Of a stretch of DNA of 17,307 nucleotides, positions 7,191 through 13,301 are shown in pieces. The DNA comes from an uncultured Paracoccaceae bacterium (GTDB lineage Bacteria > Pseudomonadota > Alphaproteobacteria > Rhodobacterales > Rhodobacteraceae). The position numbers were made by a program, and so were the translations under genes. A model generated the notes under the pieces. The model saw nothing but the letters and a program-made list of their open reading frames with translations, was not told where the DNA came from and did not search any database. The stretch's first letter is position 1; each line of letters begins with the position of its first letter. The stretch lies in assembly GCA_913054485.1 (NCBI GenBank), contig CAJXHQ010000014.1:1-17307 (forward strand). The letters are read 5' to 3'.

Positions 7191-8072
7191 TTATCCCCAC
7201 GGCTTGCCCATCAGGCCCTGCGGGCGGATGGCCAGGAAGATCATCAGGCTGACAAAGATCAGCAGGTAGGTGATGTCGCCATAAGAGGCGAGCAGCGCCA
7301 GGCCTGCAGCTTCGAGGAAGCCCAGGATGATGCCGCCGGCGATCGCGCCGGAAATCACGCCTGCGCCGCCGATCATCACCATCATGAAGGCCTTGATCGA
7401 GGTCGGGCCGCCCATGCCGAGGTTGATACCGGTGATGGTCACCAGAAGGCCGCCAACAAGGCCGGCCAGCATCGCGCCAAGCGCAAAGCCGATCATCGAG
7501 TAGCGGTCTACGTTCACACCCATCAGCTGGGCTGCAACACGGTCCTGTGCCAGGGCGCGCAGCGCGCGGCCGGTCTTGGAGAACTGCATGAAGCTGATGA
7601 AGCCGACGATGGAGGCAATGGCCAGCAGGCAGATCAGGATACGGTCATTGGCAATGACCAGCGTGTAATCGCCCAGGATGGTGGTGCCATCGACCAGTTT
7701 CGGAACACCGCGCTGTTTTTCGCCGAAGACCAGAAGGATCACGGCGTCCAGCAGGAAGGCAATCGCCGCCGCAAGGAGCATCGTGCTCTCGTCGCGGGCG
7801 GATTTCTTTATTACAGGGGCAAACAGGAATTTCTCGATCAGCGCACCAAGAATGGCGAGGGTGATACAGGACATGGCCAGCGCGATGACAAACGGAATGC
7901 CCCACGCGCCGTAAATTGTATAGGTTACAAAGCCGCCGATCACGTACATCTGCCCGTGGGCAAAGTTCAGTACGTTCATCAGCGCGAAAATCAGTGTCAG
8001 GCCGAGGGCGATCATCGCGTATTGCGCACCCAGGTAGACGCCGTTCGCCAGAATCTGAGGTATCTGGTCCAT
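7191..8072 (-). CDS. HAAT-family ABC transporter permease, LivH type
   Basis: A 293-residue polytopic permease starting MDQIPQILANGVYLGAQYAM. The LivH-type blocks LGLTLIFALMNVLNFAHGQMYVIG and GRALRALAQDRVAAQLMGVN are present, with the ALGAMLAGLVGGL segment in the C-terminal half. I chose the ATG at 8070-8072 because an AAGGGG Shine-Dalgarno lies 10 bases upstream (8083-8088). A longer version from GTG at 8109-8111 is possible on paper, but that codon lies inside the terminator-like hairpin and adds 13 non-family residues. The gene follows the binding-protein gene after that hairpin, so its expression may be lower than that of the binding protein. Confidence 0.92.
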   Translation of the reverse strand: MDQIPQILANGVYLGAQYAMIALGLTLIFALMNVLNFAHGQMYVIGGFVTYTIYGAWGIPFVIALAMSCITLAILGALIEKFLFAPVIKKSARDESTMLLAAAIAFLLDAVILLVFGEKQRGVPKLVDGTTILGDYTLVIANDRILICLLAIASIVGFISFMQFSKTGRALRALAQDRVAAQLMGVNVDRYSMIGFALGAMLAGLVGGLLVTITGINLGMGGPTSIKAFMMVMIGGAGVISGAIAGGIILGFLEAAGLALLASYGDITYLLIFVSLMIFLAIRPQGLMGKPWG

Positions 8073-8094
8073 TGGTGTTAAGCCCCTTTTTACG

Positions 8095-8124
8095 AAAAAC
8101 CCCCGGGCCACGCGGACCCGGGGG
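8095..8124 (-). terminator. Intrinsic terminator or attenuator between the binding-protein and permease genes
   Basis: On the minus strand CCCCCGGG (8124-8117) pairs perfectly with CCCGGGGG (8107-8100) across a 9-nt loop and is followed by five Ts (8099-8095). It starts about 18 bases after the binding-protein stop. Partial termination here would give excess binding protein over membrane components, a common arrangement in ABC importer operons. Confidence 0.75.
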
Positions 8125-8142
8125 CATAGTCATGCTGCTGAA

Positions 8143-9330
8143 TTAGTCGACTTCAGCGATGAACATGGTTTCAAATGCGCCGTCCTGATAGACGTTCACA
8201 ACCAGCGGAACCGCAACCTGGCGCTTCTGGCCGAAGGAGCTGTCGCCGACATATTTCAGAACCGCATCACCCTGCATGTAGGGGTTCGGGGCCTCAAAAG
8301 TGTCCATGGTGACCTTGTAGGCTTCGACGTCGTCGATCGCCGCCGGGTTCGCCTTCAGGGTCTCCAGGATGTACTCCAGAGCGTAGACTTTGGTGTTGGA
8401 TTCGTCGTTGTACTCGCCGAACATGTCGGTGTAGCGCTCAACGAATTCATTCATCATGTCAGACGCGATTTCCGGGGTGGAGGCACCGCCCACGGAGATG
8501 AAGCCATTCGCCAGGTCGCCGGCGCCTTCACGCAGAACCTGCGCGTCCTGCGCGGTCTCGGTGGAGATCAGGCCGCTGAAGCCCAGCTCGCGGGCCGAAC
8601 GGATCAGCTGCGGTGCGTTGGCGGGCGACACGCCGGACAGAACCAGCAGGTCGGGCTTGGCGCGCATGATCGGTGTCAGCACCGGGGTGAAGTCGGTGGT
8701 GTCGACCTGGTAGGTCACAGAGTCGGACACAACTTCCAGACCCAGGGCCTTGGCCGCGGCCACACCGCCGTCACGCTGGCTCAGCGGGTCGGATTCGTTG
8801 GCTGCGATGAAGGCAACGGTCTTCACGCCTTCGGCTTCCTTCAGGTGCTTGTAGATCGCCGGGCCGGACTGGTAGTTGGCAACCATGCCCAGAACCGCGT
8901 TGGAGGCCGGAGCCTGGTACAGCGACTTGGGGAAGGCGTAGGGGAAATACATGATGCCGTTGGATTCGGCGACCGGGCGCACCGCTGCAGCACCGTCATC
9001 CACGTTCGGGCCAACCACATAGTGGATGCCTTCCTGGGCCATCTTCTCCATGCCGGCAACGGCACGCTTGGGGTCTTTCTGGTCATCGAAGGAAACGATT
9101 TCGATGTCGTAGGTGGTGTCGCCGATCTTGTAGCCGCCGGTCTCGTTGATCCATTCGGCGCGGGTTTCCATCGAACGCTGGTTCGAGATGCCCCATGCGG
9201 CCGCCGGACCGGAGGTCACACCCACGAAGCCGATTTTCAAAACCGGATTTTCGGCCCAGGCTGCGCCAGCAGCAACAGATGCCAAGACGGCCGCGGACAG
9301 AGTGGATTTCAGGATGGTGCGTCGTTTCAT
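8143..9330 (-). CDS. ABC transporter solute-binding protein, HAAT (Peripla_BP_6) family
   Basis: This is a 395-residue type I periplasmic binding protein. The N-terminus MKRRTILKSTLSAAVLASVAAGAAWAENP, described in pieces, has an RRTILK stretch close to a Tat motif, a hydrophobic core and an AWA-type cleavage site. The mature part opens LKIGFVGVTSGPAAAWG, followed by an ETGGYKIGDTTYDIEIVSFDDQ block and DPKRAVAGMEKMAQEG, typical of LivJ/UrtA/AmiC-like proteins. The fold traps a small solute between two lobes and delivers it to the LivH/LivM-type permeases. A GGGAG Shine-Dalgarno lies at 9341-9345. The gene is first in its operon and divergent from the GntR regulator. The ligand cannot be named from sequence. 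The linked racemase hints at a chiral amide, hydantoin or amino acid derivative rather than plain branched-chain amino acids. Confidence 0.93.
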   Translation of the reverse strand: MKRRTILKSTLSAAVLASVAAGAAWAENPVLKIGFVGVTSGPAAAWGISNQRSMETRAEWINETGGYKIGDTTYDIEIVSFDDQKDPKRAVAGMEKMAQEGIHYVVGPNVDDGAAAVRPVAESNGIMYFPYAFPKSLYQAPASNAVLGMVANYQSGPAIYKHLKEAEGVKTVAFIAANESDPLSQRDGGVAAAKALGLEVVSDSVTYQVDTTDFTPVLTPIMRAKPDLLVLSGVSPANAPQLIRSARELGFSGLISTETAQDAQVLREGAGDLANGFISVGGASTPEIASDMMNEFVERYTDMFGEYNDESNTKVYALEYILETLKANPAAIDDVEAYKVTMDTFEAPNPYMQGDAVLKYVGDSSFGQKRQVAVPLVVNVYQDGAFETMFIAEVD

Positions 9331-9340
9331 AGTCTTTGTT

Positions 9341-9345
9341 CTCCC
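9341..9345 (-). promoter_or_regulatory. Ribosome-binding site of the solute-binding protein gene
   Basis: GGGAG on the minus strand, 10 bases before the ATG, fixes the start at 9330. The proximal copy of the GGCTG/CAGCC repeat lies 15 bases further upstream, inside the likely leader. Confidence 0.6.
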
Positions 9346-9359
9346 GTGTTGAACAATAT

Positions 9360-9375
9360 TGGCTGTTTGTCAGCC
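9360..9375. repeat. 16-bp direct repeat, copy 1, with internal dyad symmetry (candidate operator)
   Basis: TGGCTGTTTGTCAGCC occurs here and again at 9441-9456, start to start 81 bp. Each copy is itself an inverted repeat, GGCTG-TTTGT-CAGCC. This copy lies about 15 bp upstream of the binding-protein ribosome-binding site, where a bound regulator or an RNA hairpin could block expression. Confidence 0.6.
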
Positions 9376-9403
9376 AACGGTTACGGCTTACCACAAACGA
9401 ACA

Positions 9404-9417
9404 AGAACACGTGTTCT
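9404..9417. promoter_or_regulatory. Perfect 14-bp palindrome, candidate operator
   Basis: AGAACACGTGTTCT is fully self-complementary and lies between the two 16-bp repeats, about 42 bp and 39 bp from their centres. A dimeric regulator such as the adjacent FCD-type GntR protein could bind it. This is inferred from symmetry and position only. Confidence 0.5.
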
Positions 9418-9440
9418 AAATTTGTGACTGCACCGCGTGA

Positions 9441-9456
9441 TGGCTGTTTGTCAGCC
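9441..9456. repeat. 16-bp direct repeat, copy 2 (candidate operator)
   Basis: The second exact copy of TGGCTGTTTGTCAGCC. It lies 63 bp upstream of the regulator's -35 box and mid-way in the 252-bp divergent region, so it may serve both promoters. Confidence 0.6.
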
Positions 9457-9463
9457 TTTGATT

Positions 9464-9485
9464 GTTAACGATCAGTGTCAACGAT
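9464..9485 (+). repeat. Tandem GTNAACGAT motifs near the regulator promoter
   Basis: GTTAACGAT (9464-9472) and GTCAACGAT (9477-9485) sit 13 bp apart. A third copy, GTGAACGAT, lies at 9553-9561, next to the predicted transcription start of the regulator gene. The first copy lies in a near-palindrome (ATTGTTAACGAT) that fits the GT-N-AC pattern of many FadR-type operators. Possible autoregulatory sites. Confidence 0.4.
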
Positions 9486-9518
9486 ATTTCAAGTTCGGGC
9501 AACATATTTCTGCCCCCG

Positions 9519-9548
9519 TTGACTAGATAATAGGCAAATACGTATTAT
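9519..9548 (+). promoter_or_regulatory. Sigma70-type promoter of the GntR regulator gene
   Basis: TTGACT (9519-9524), an 18-bp spacer and TATTAT (9543-9548) match the consensus closely. Transcription should start near 9555. That places the possible GTG start at 9553 at or before the first transcribed base and so favours the ATG at 9583. Confidence 0.65.
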
Positions 9549-9582
9549 CATCGTGAACGATCAGAACAGGCGAAGCAGGCGT

Positions 9583-10293
9583 ATGTCATCTAATTCTAAG
9601 TTTTCATTGAATAATTCCTCCATTGATCCGGAGGAGGCCCTGATCGTTGACCGGATTTTCACGGCTGTGATGGAGCAGCGCCTTGCTCCGAAGACCAAAT
9701 TGAGCGAGCCGAAACTCTGCGAAACCTTTGGTGTCGGCCGCATGCGGGTGCGCCGGGCGCTGCTGCTTTTGGCAGCACAGGGAATCGTTGATTTGCAATC
9801 AAACAGGGGGGCTTACGTGGCCTGCCCGACACCGACTGAAGCCGAGGAAGTCTTCGCCGCGCGTGAGCTGGTGGAAGAAAGCATTGTGCGCAAAATGGCG
9901 GCATCTCCGGATGAGAGCAAGCTGGCCGCTTTGCGCGATCACGTGAAACAAGAGGATCAGGCGCGGGTTGATGCCGACCGCAGCGAACTGATTCGGCTCT
10001 CCGGTGAATTCCACGTCGAGCTGGCCAAGGCGCATGGCAATTCGGTTCTCACCAAGATGCTGCGCGAGCTGGTCACCCGTTCATCCCTGATCGTGGGGAT
10101 CTTTGGCGTCAACCGCGGGGTCACCTGCCCGGATGATGAGCACACGCGGATCCTGGATGCCATTTCTGCCGGGGATGGCGACGCGGCGGCCGGCCTGGCC
10201 GCGCATCATCTGCGTCACATCAGCGAAGGGCTGGACCTTAGCCAGCACCGCAAAAAGGATGACGACCTCACCGCCATCCTCGGATCTGCCTGA
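9583..10293 (+). CDS. GntR-family transcriptional regulator with FCD domain
   Basis: A 236-residue FadR-type GntR regulator. The N-terminal winged helix-turn-helix spans about residues 15-85: EEALIVDRIFTAVMEQRLAP, then LSEPKLCETFGVGRMRVRRA as the recognition region, and QGIVDLQSNRGAYVA as the wing. The C-terminal helical FCD domain follows, with histidines in the metal/ligand-pocket contexts SGEFHVEL, DDEHTRIL and AAHHLRHI. FCD proteins usually bind small organic acids or amino acid derivatives and dissociate from DNA. The ATG at 9583 is preferred because the promoter leaves no room for a leader ahead of GTG 9553, unless the mRNA is leaderless. It is divergent from the ABC/racemase operon and is its probable local regulator. 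The ligand is probably the imported solute or a product of it. Confidence 0.88.
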   Translation: MSSNSKFSLNNSSIDPEEALIVDRIFTAVMEQRLAPKTKLSEPKLCETFGVGRMRVRRALLLLAAQGIVDLQSNRGAYVACPTPTEAEEVFAARELVEESIVRKMAASPDESKLAALRDHVKQEDQARVDADRSELIRLSGEFHVELAKAHGNSVLTKMLRELVTRSSLIVGIFGVNRGVTCPDDEHTRILDAISAGDGDAAAGLAAHHLRHISEGLDLSQHRKKDDDLTAILGSA

Positions 10294-10386
10294 CCCCACC
10301 CTGACCCGCTCCCGGATACAGGACAATATTGGCTGCCTGACCGCCTTGGCGGCGGCTGTGGCTATATGACCGGCGGGTTCTGGCAA

Positions 10387-10415
10387 TTGACGCCCTGCGC
10401 CCTTTGGTGTTACGC
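10387..10415 (+). promoter_or_regulatory. Weak candidate promoter for the thiamine operon
   Basis: TTGACG (10387-10392) followed after 17 bp by TTACGC (10410-10415) would start transcription just before the riboswitch at 10424. The -10 match is poor. The remainder of 10294-10423 holds a CCGCC-TT-GGCGG inverted repeat (10341-10352) without a T-run and no gene that I can support. Confidence 0.3.
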
Positions 10416-10423
10416 CGCACGCA

Positions 10424-10509
10424 ACCGTTGGGGTGTCCATCCGGACTGAGAGGCGTATCTGCGCTAACCCATCGAACCTGATCCGGGCAATTCCGGCGGA
10501 GGGAACGGT
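10424..10509 (+). ncRNA. TPP riboswitch (THI box)
   Basis: The conserved pieces of the TPP aptamer appear in order. GGGGTG follows the P1 5' strand, ACTGAGA lies at 10445-10451, and then come ACCCATCGAACCTGATCCGG and the 3' core GGCGGAGGGAAC. P1 can form between ACCGTT (10424-10429) and AACGGT (10504-10509). TPP binding to such leaders shuts off thiamine genes. It lies 62 bp upstream of thiD and should control the whole downstream operon. Confidence 0.93.
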
Positions 10510-10528
10510 GCAGTGTACATGGCAGACA

Positions 10529-10571
10529 CTCCGTCTCTTTTCCGGCTTGCTCAAGTTGCGGAGAAAGAGAC
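10529..10571 (+). promoter_or_regulatory. Riboswitch expression platform with mutually exclusive helices over the thiD ribosome-binding site
   Basis: CTCCG (10529-10533) can pair with CGGAG (10559-10563), which is the Shine-Dalgarno. GTCTCTTT (10533-10540) can pair with AAAGAGAC (10564-10571), which abuts the ATG. The two pairings exclude each other by order. Both would hide the start region, so translational control is likelier than termination. Confidence 0.5.
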
Positions 10572-11378
10572 ATGGCACCTATCGCCCTCACTATTGCAGG
10601 ATCCGACAGCGGCGGCGGCGCAGGTATTCAGGCCGATCTGAAGGCGTTTTCGGCACTGGGGACCTATGGCGCCAGCGTGATCACCGCGATTACAGCCCAG
10701 AACACTCAGGCGGTGACCGCCGTGCATGGTGTGCCGCTGGATGTGATCACGGCACAGATGGACGCGGTGCTGAGCGATCTCAATGTTGGGGCAGTGAAGA
10801 TCGGCATGCTGGCCACACCGGAAATTATCCACACGGTGGCGGAAGCGCTGAAAGGCTACCAAGGCCCCATAGTGCTGGACCCGGTGATGATCGCCAAATC
10901 CGGAGATGCGCTGTTGGCGGAAGAAGCGGTGCAAACCCTGCGCGAGGTGCTGATCCCGCGCGCAACCGTGCTGACACCGAACCTGCCCGAAGCCGCCAAG
11001 CTGCTGAAGGATGGCACCGAAGCCGATGGCCCTTCCGCTATGGAAGTGCAGGGCCGTGCGCTCTGTGCTGTCGGGGCGGATGCCGTCCTGATGAAGGGCG
11101 GCCACGGCAAGGGGGCCACCTGCCATGATCTGCTGGTGACCCGTGACGGCATCATCGGCGAGTTCACCGCGCCCCGGCTGGACACCAGGAACACCCATGG
11201 CACCGGCTGCACCCTGTCCTCCTCAATTGCTGCGGGCCTGGCCAAGGGCCTGCCGTTGCACCAGGCTGTGGCAGAGGCGCATGACTACCTGCAGGGTGCG
11301 ATTGCCGCTGCGGACGGGCTGGGGGTCGGCCATGGCCACGGGCCGGTGCATCACTTCCACCGGGTGTGGCAGGCGTGA
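10572..11378 (+). CDS. thiD: Hydroxymethylpyrimidine/phosphomethylpyrimidine kinase
   Basis: ThiD phosphorylates hydroxymethylpyrimidine and then its monophosphate, giving the pyrophosphate that ThiE joins to the thiazole. The 268-residue length is normal. The N-terminal IAGSDSGGGAGIQADLKAFS is the family hallmark, with VLDPVMIAKSGDALL and the anion-hole block NTHGTGCTLSSSIAAGLA; Cys213 sits in the position known from E. coli ThiD. The start ATG follows GGAG by 8 bases and is directly under riboswitch control. The stop overlaps the thiO start (GTGA). As the first gene it also serves the pyrimidine salvaged by ThiXYZ and TenA further down the operon. Confidence 0.95.
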   Translation: MAPIALTIAGSDSGGGAGIQADLKAFSALGTYGASVITAITAQNTQAVTAVHGVPLDVITAQMDAVLSDLNVGAVKIGMLATPEIIHTVAEALKGYQGPIVLDPVMIAKSGDALLAEEAVQTLREVLIPRATVLTPNLPEAAKLLKDGTEADGPSAMEVQGRALCAVGADAVLMKGGHGKGATCHDLLVTRDGIIGEFTAPRLDTRNTHGTGCTLSSSIAAGLAKGLPLHQAVAEAHDYLQGAIAAADGLGVGHGHGPVHHFHRVWQA

Positions 11379-12352
11379 CCACCCGGTCCGTCATAGGGGC
11401 TGGCGTCTGCGGGCTGGCGGTTGCGGCTGAGCTGGCGATGCGCGGCGCAAAGGTGCAGATCTTTGACCCGGCAGGCCCGCCGGGCCCGCATGGCTGCAGC
11501 TGGTGGGCCGGCGGCATGCTCGCCCCCTGGTGCGAATATGAAAACGCCGAGGAACCGGTGCTGCGGCTGGGCCAGCAGGCGATCGGCTGGTGGGCGGAAC
11601 GCACAGCCGTGACCAAGGCCGGCACGCTGGTGGTGGCGTCAAAACGCGACCTCCCGGATTTGCGCCGGTTTTCCCGCCGCACCGAAGGCTGCACCGAGGC
11701 AGGCCGCGAGGAGATCGCCGCACTTGAACCTGATTTGCATGGGTTCGGCAGGGGGCTGTTCTTCGCAGAGGAGGCCCATCTGGACCCGCGCAAGGCCTTG
11801 CAGGATCTGTTCCGGGGTCTGCAGGAAAAGGGTGTGGAGTTTCACAAGACCTTCGCGCCACAGGGTTTGGACAATGTGATCGACTGCCGCGGGCTGGCGG
11901 CGCGCGAATACCTCTATGATCTGCGCGGCGTGAAGGGCGAGATGCTGGTGATCCGCGCGCCGGATGTGCAGATCACCCGCCCCGTGCGCCTGCTGCACCC
12001 GCGCATCCCTCTCTATATCGTGCCGCGTGGCGACGGGGTCTACATGCTGGGCGCGACCACCATCGAGTCCGAGGACAGCAGCCGCATCACCGCGCGCTCC
12101 ATGCTGGAGCTGCTCAGTGCCGCCTATGCGCTGAACCCTGCCTTTGGCGAGGCGGAGGTGCTGGAAACCGGTGTCGATCTGCGCCCGGCCTTCCCGGACA
12201 ACCTGCCGCGTATCCGCCGGCTAGGAAAGACAATCTATGCCAACGGGCTCTACCGCCACGGCTATCTGCTGGCCCCTGCGGTGGCGCGGGGCGTGGCGGA
12301 TCTGGCGCTCAACAACACACATTCGGAGATGGTCGATGAAGATCGTGCTTAA
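11375..12352 (+). CDS. thiO: Glycine oxidase, FAD-dependent, for thiazole synthesis
   Basis: ThiO oxidises glycine to iminoglycine (dehydroglycine), the glycine-derived donor for thiazole formation by ThiG. The 325-residue protein opens with an FAD-binding dinucleotide fold, SVIGAGVCGLAVAAELAMRG, and the acidic residue ending the second strand (VQIFD). WWAGGMLAPWCEYE and the C-terminal D-amino acid oxidase-type block ANGLYRHGYLLAPAVARGVA are clear. I chose the GTG at 11375-11377, which overlaps the thiD stop as GTGA and leaves the FAD motif at the very N-terminus. A GTG at 11366 would add three residues. The 3' end overlaps thiS by 17 bp. It is somewhat shorter than Bacillus ThiO but has all landmark blocks. 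Confidence 0.92.
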   Translation: MTTRSVIGAGVCGLAVAAELAMRGAKVQIFDPAGPPGPHGCSWWAGGMLAPWCEYENAEEPVLRLGQQAIGWWAERTAVTKAGTLVVASKRDLPDLRRFSRRTEGCTEAGREEIAALEPDLHGFGRGLFFAEEAHLDPRKALQDLFRGLQEKGVEFHKTFAPQGLDNVIDCRGLAAREYLYDLRGVKGEMLVIRAPDVQITRPVRLLHPRIPLYIVPRGDGVYMLGATTIESEDSSRITARSMLELLSAAYALNPAFGEAEVLETGVDLRPAFPDNLPRIRRLGKTIYANGLYRHGYLLAPAVARGVADLALNNTHSEMVDEDRA

Positions 12353-12530
12353 CGGCGAGCCGCGCGACGTGGCGGCTGCAACCCTGGCTGAGCTGCTGGC
12401 GGAATGCGGCTTCAGCGGCAAGGTGGCCACCGCCGTCAACGAGGGCTTCGTGCCCGCAGCCCTGCGCGCCGCGCAGCAACTGACCGAAGGCGACCGCGTC
12501 GAAGTGCTCGCCCCGATGCAGGGAGGCTGA
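12336..12530 (+). CDS. thiS: Sulfur carrier protein ThiS
   Basis: A 64-residue ubiquitin-like carrier: MKIVLNGEPRDVAAATLAEL at the start, VATAVNEGFVP in the middle, GDRVEVLAPMQGG at the end. The C-terminal Gly-Gly is adenylated by ThiF and converted to a thiocarboxylate that supplies sulfur to ThiG. The ATG at 12336 was chosen because it gives the normal ThiS length. It overlaps thiO by 17 bp. The two glycine codons (GGA GGC) also form the Shine-Dalgarno of thiG. Confidence 0.95.
   Translation: MKIVLNGEPRDVAAATLAELLAECGFSGKVATAVNEGFVPAALRAAQQLTEGDRVEVLAPMQGG
12522..12526 (+). promoter_or_regulatory. thiG ribosome-binding site made of the ThiS Gly-Gly codons
   Basis: GGAGG at 12522-12526, 7 bases before the thiG ATG, is formed by the last two sense codons of thiS. 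It decides the thiG start and ties its position to the essential ThiS C-terminus. Confidence 0.75.
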
Positions 12531-12533
12531 GCG

Positions 12534-13301
12534 ATGCGCAGTTTTTACGGAACCGAGCTGCCCAACCCCCTGATGCTGGGCACCGCGCAATATCCTAGCC
12601 CGGCCATTCTGGAAGAGGCCTTTCGGACCAGTGGCGCGGGCGTGGCCACTGTTTCTCTGCGCCGCGAAGGGGCAGGCGGCGCGGGACAGACCTTCTGGCA
12701 GATGATCCAGGATCTGGGCGTGCATATCCTGCCCAATACGGCCGGCTGCCACACGGTGAAAGAAGCCGTCACCACAGCCCAAATGGCGCGCGAAGTCTTC
12801 GGCACCGACTGGATCAAGCTGGAGCTGATCGGCCATACCGACAGCCTGCAGCCGGATGTCTTCCAGCTGGTGGAGGCGGCTCGGATCCTGACGGACGATG
12901 GCTTCAAGGTCTTTCCCTATACCACCGATGATCTGATCGTCGGCGAGCGGCTCTTGGAAGCGGGCTGCGAGGTGCTGATGCCCTGGGGCGCGCCGATCGG
13001 ATCGGGCCGGGGGCTGAACAATGAATATGCTCTGCGAGCGATGCGGGCCGAGTTTCCCGACACGCCCCTGGTGGTGGATGCCGGTATCGGCCTGCCCAGC
13101 CATGCGGCCCATGCGATGGAGCTGGGCTATGACGCGGTCCTGCTGAACACAGCCGTGGCCCGCGCAGGCGATCCGGTGCTGATGGCCAAGGCAATGATGC
13201 AGGCGGCAGAGGCCGGGCGGCTGGCCCATGAGGCCGACCCGATCGAGGCGCGCGACATGGCCGAAGCCTCCACCCCCGTAATTGGAAAGGCCTTCCTGTG
13301 A
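12534..13301 (+). CDS. thiG: Thiazole synthase
   Basis: ThiG condenses 1-deoxy-D-xylulose 5-phosphate, dehydroglycine and sulfur from ThiS thiocarboxylate into the thiazole phosphate. The 255-residue TIM-barrel protein has the Schiff-base lysine Lys95 in WIKLELIGH, plus the family blocks [37 protein letters not shown] and [34 protein letters not shown] and MAEASTPV complete the phosphate-binding C-terminal half. The gene starts 3 bp after thiS, and its TGA overlaps the thiE ATG (TGATG). ThiS, ThiF and ThiO in the same operon supply the sulfur and glycine-derived substrates. Confidence 0.95.
   Translation: MRSFYGTELPNPLMLGTAQYPSPAILEEAFRTSGAGVATVSLRREGAGGAGQTFWQMIQDLGVHILPNTAGCHTVKEAVTTAQMAREVFGTDWIKLELIGHTDSLQPDVFQLVEAARILTDDGFKVFPYTTDDLIVGERLLEAGCEVLMPWGAPIGSGRGLNNEYALRAMRAEFPDTPLVVDAGIGLPSHAAHAMELGYDAVLLNTAVARAGDPVLMAKAMMQAAEAGRLAHEADPIEARDMAEASTPVIGKAFL

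Noticed and set aside
7104..8081. Long open plus-strand frame opposite the LivH-type permease gene
   Set aside because: Very Asp/His/Gln-rich shadow of a hydrophobic membrane protein on the other strand.
8073..8111. GTG start for the LivH-type permease at 8109-8111
   Set aside because: It lies inside the terminator hairpin, adds non-family residues, and a good Shine-Dalgarno serves the ATG at 8070-8072.
9353..10335. 13-bp match ACAATATTGGCTG at 9353-9365 and 10323-10335
   Set aside because: A few 13-mer matches are expected by chance in a window of this size, and the second copy does not continue into the GGCTG/CAGCC dyad.
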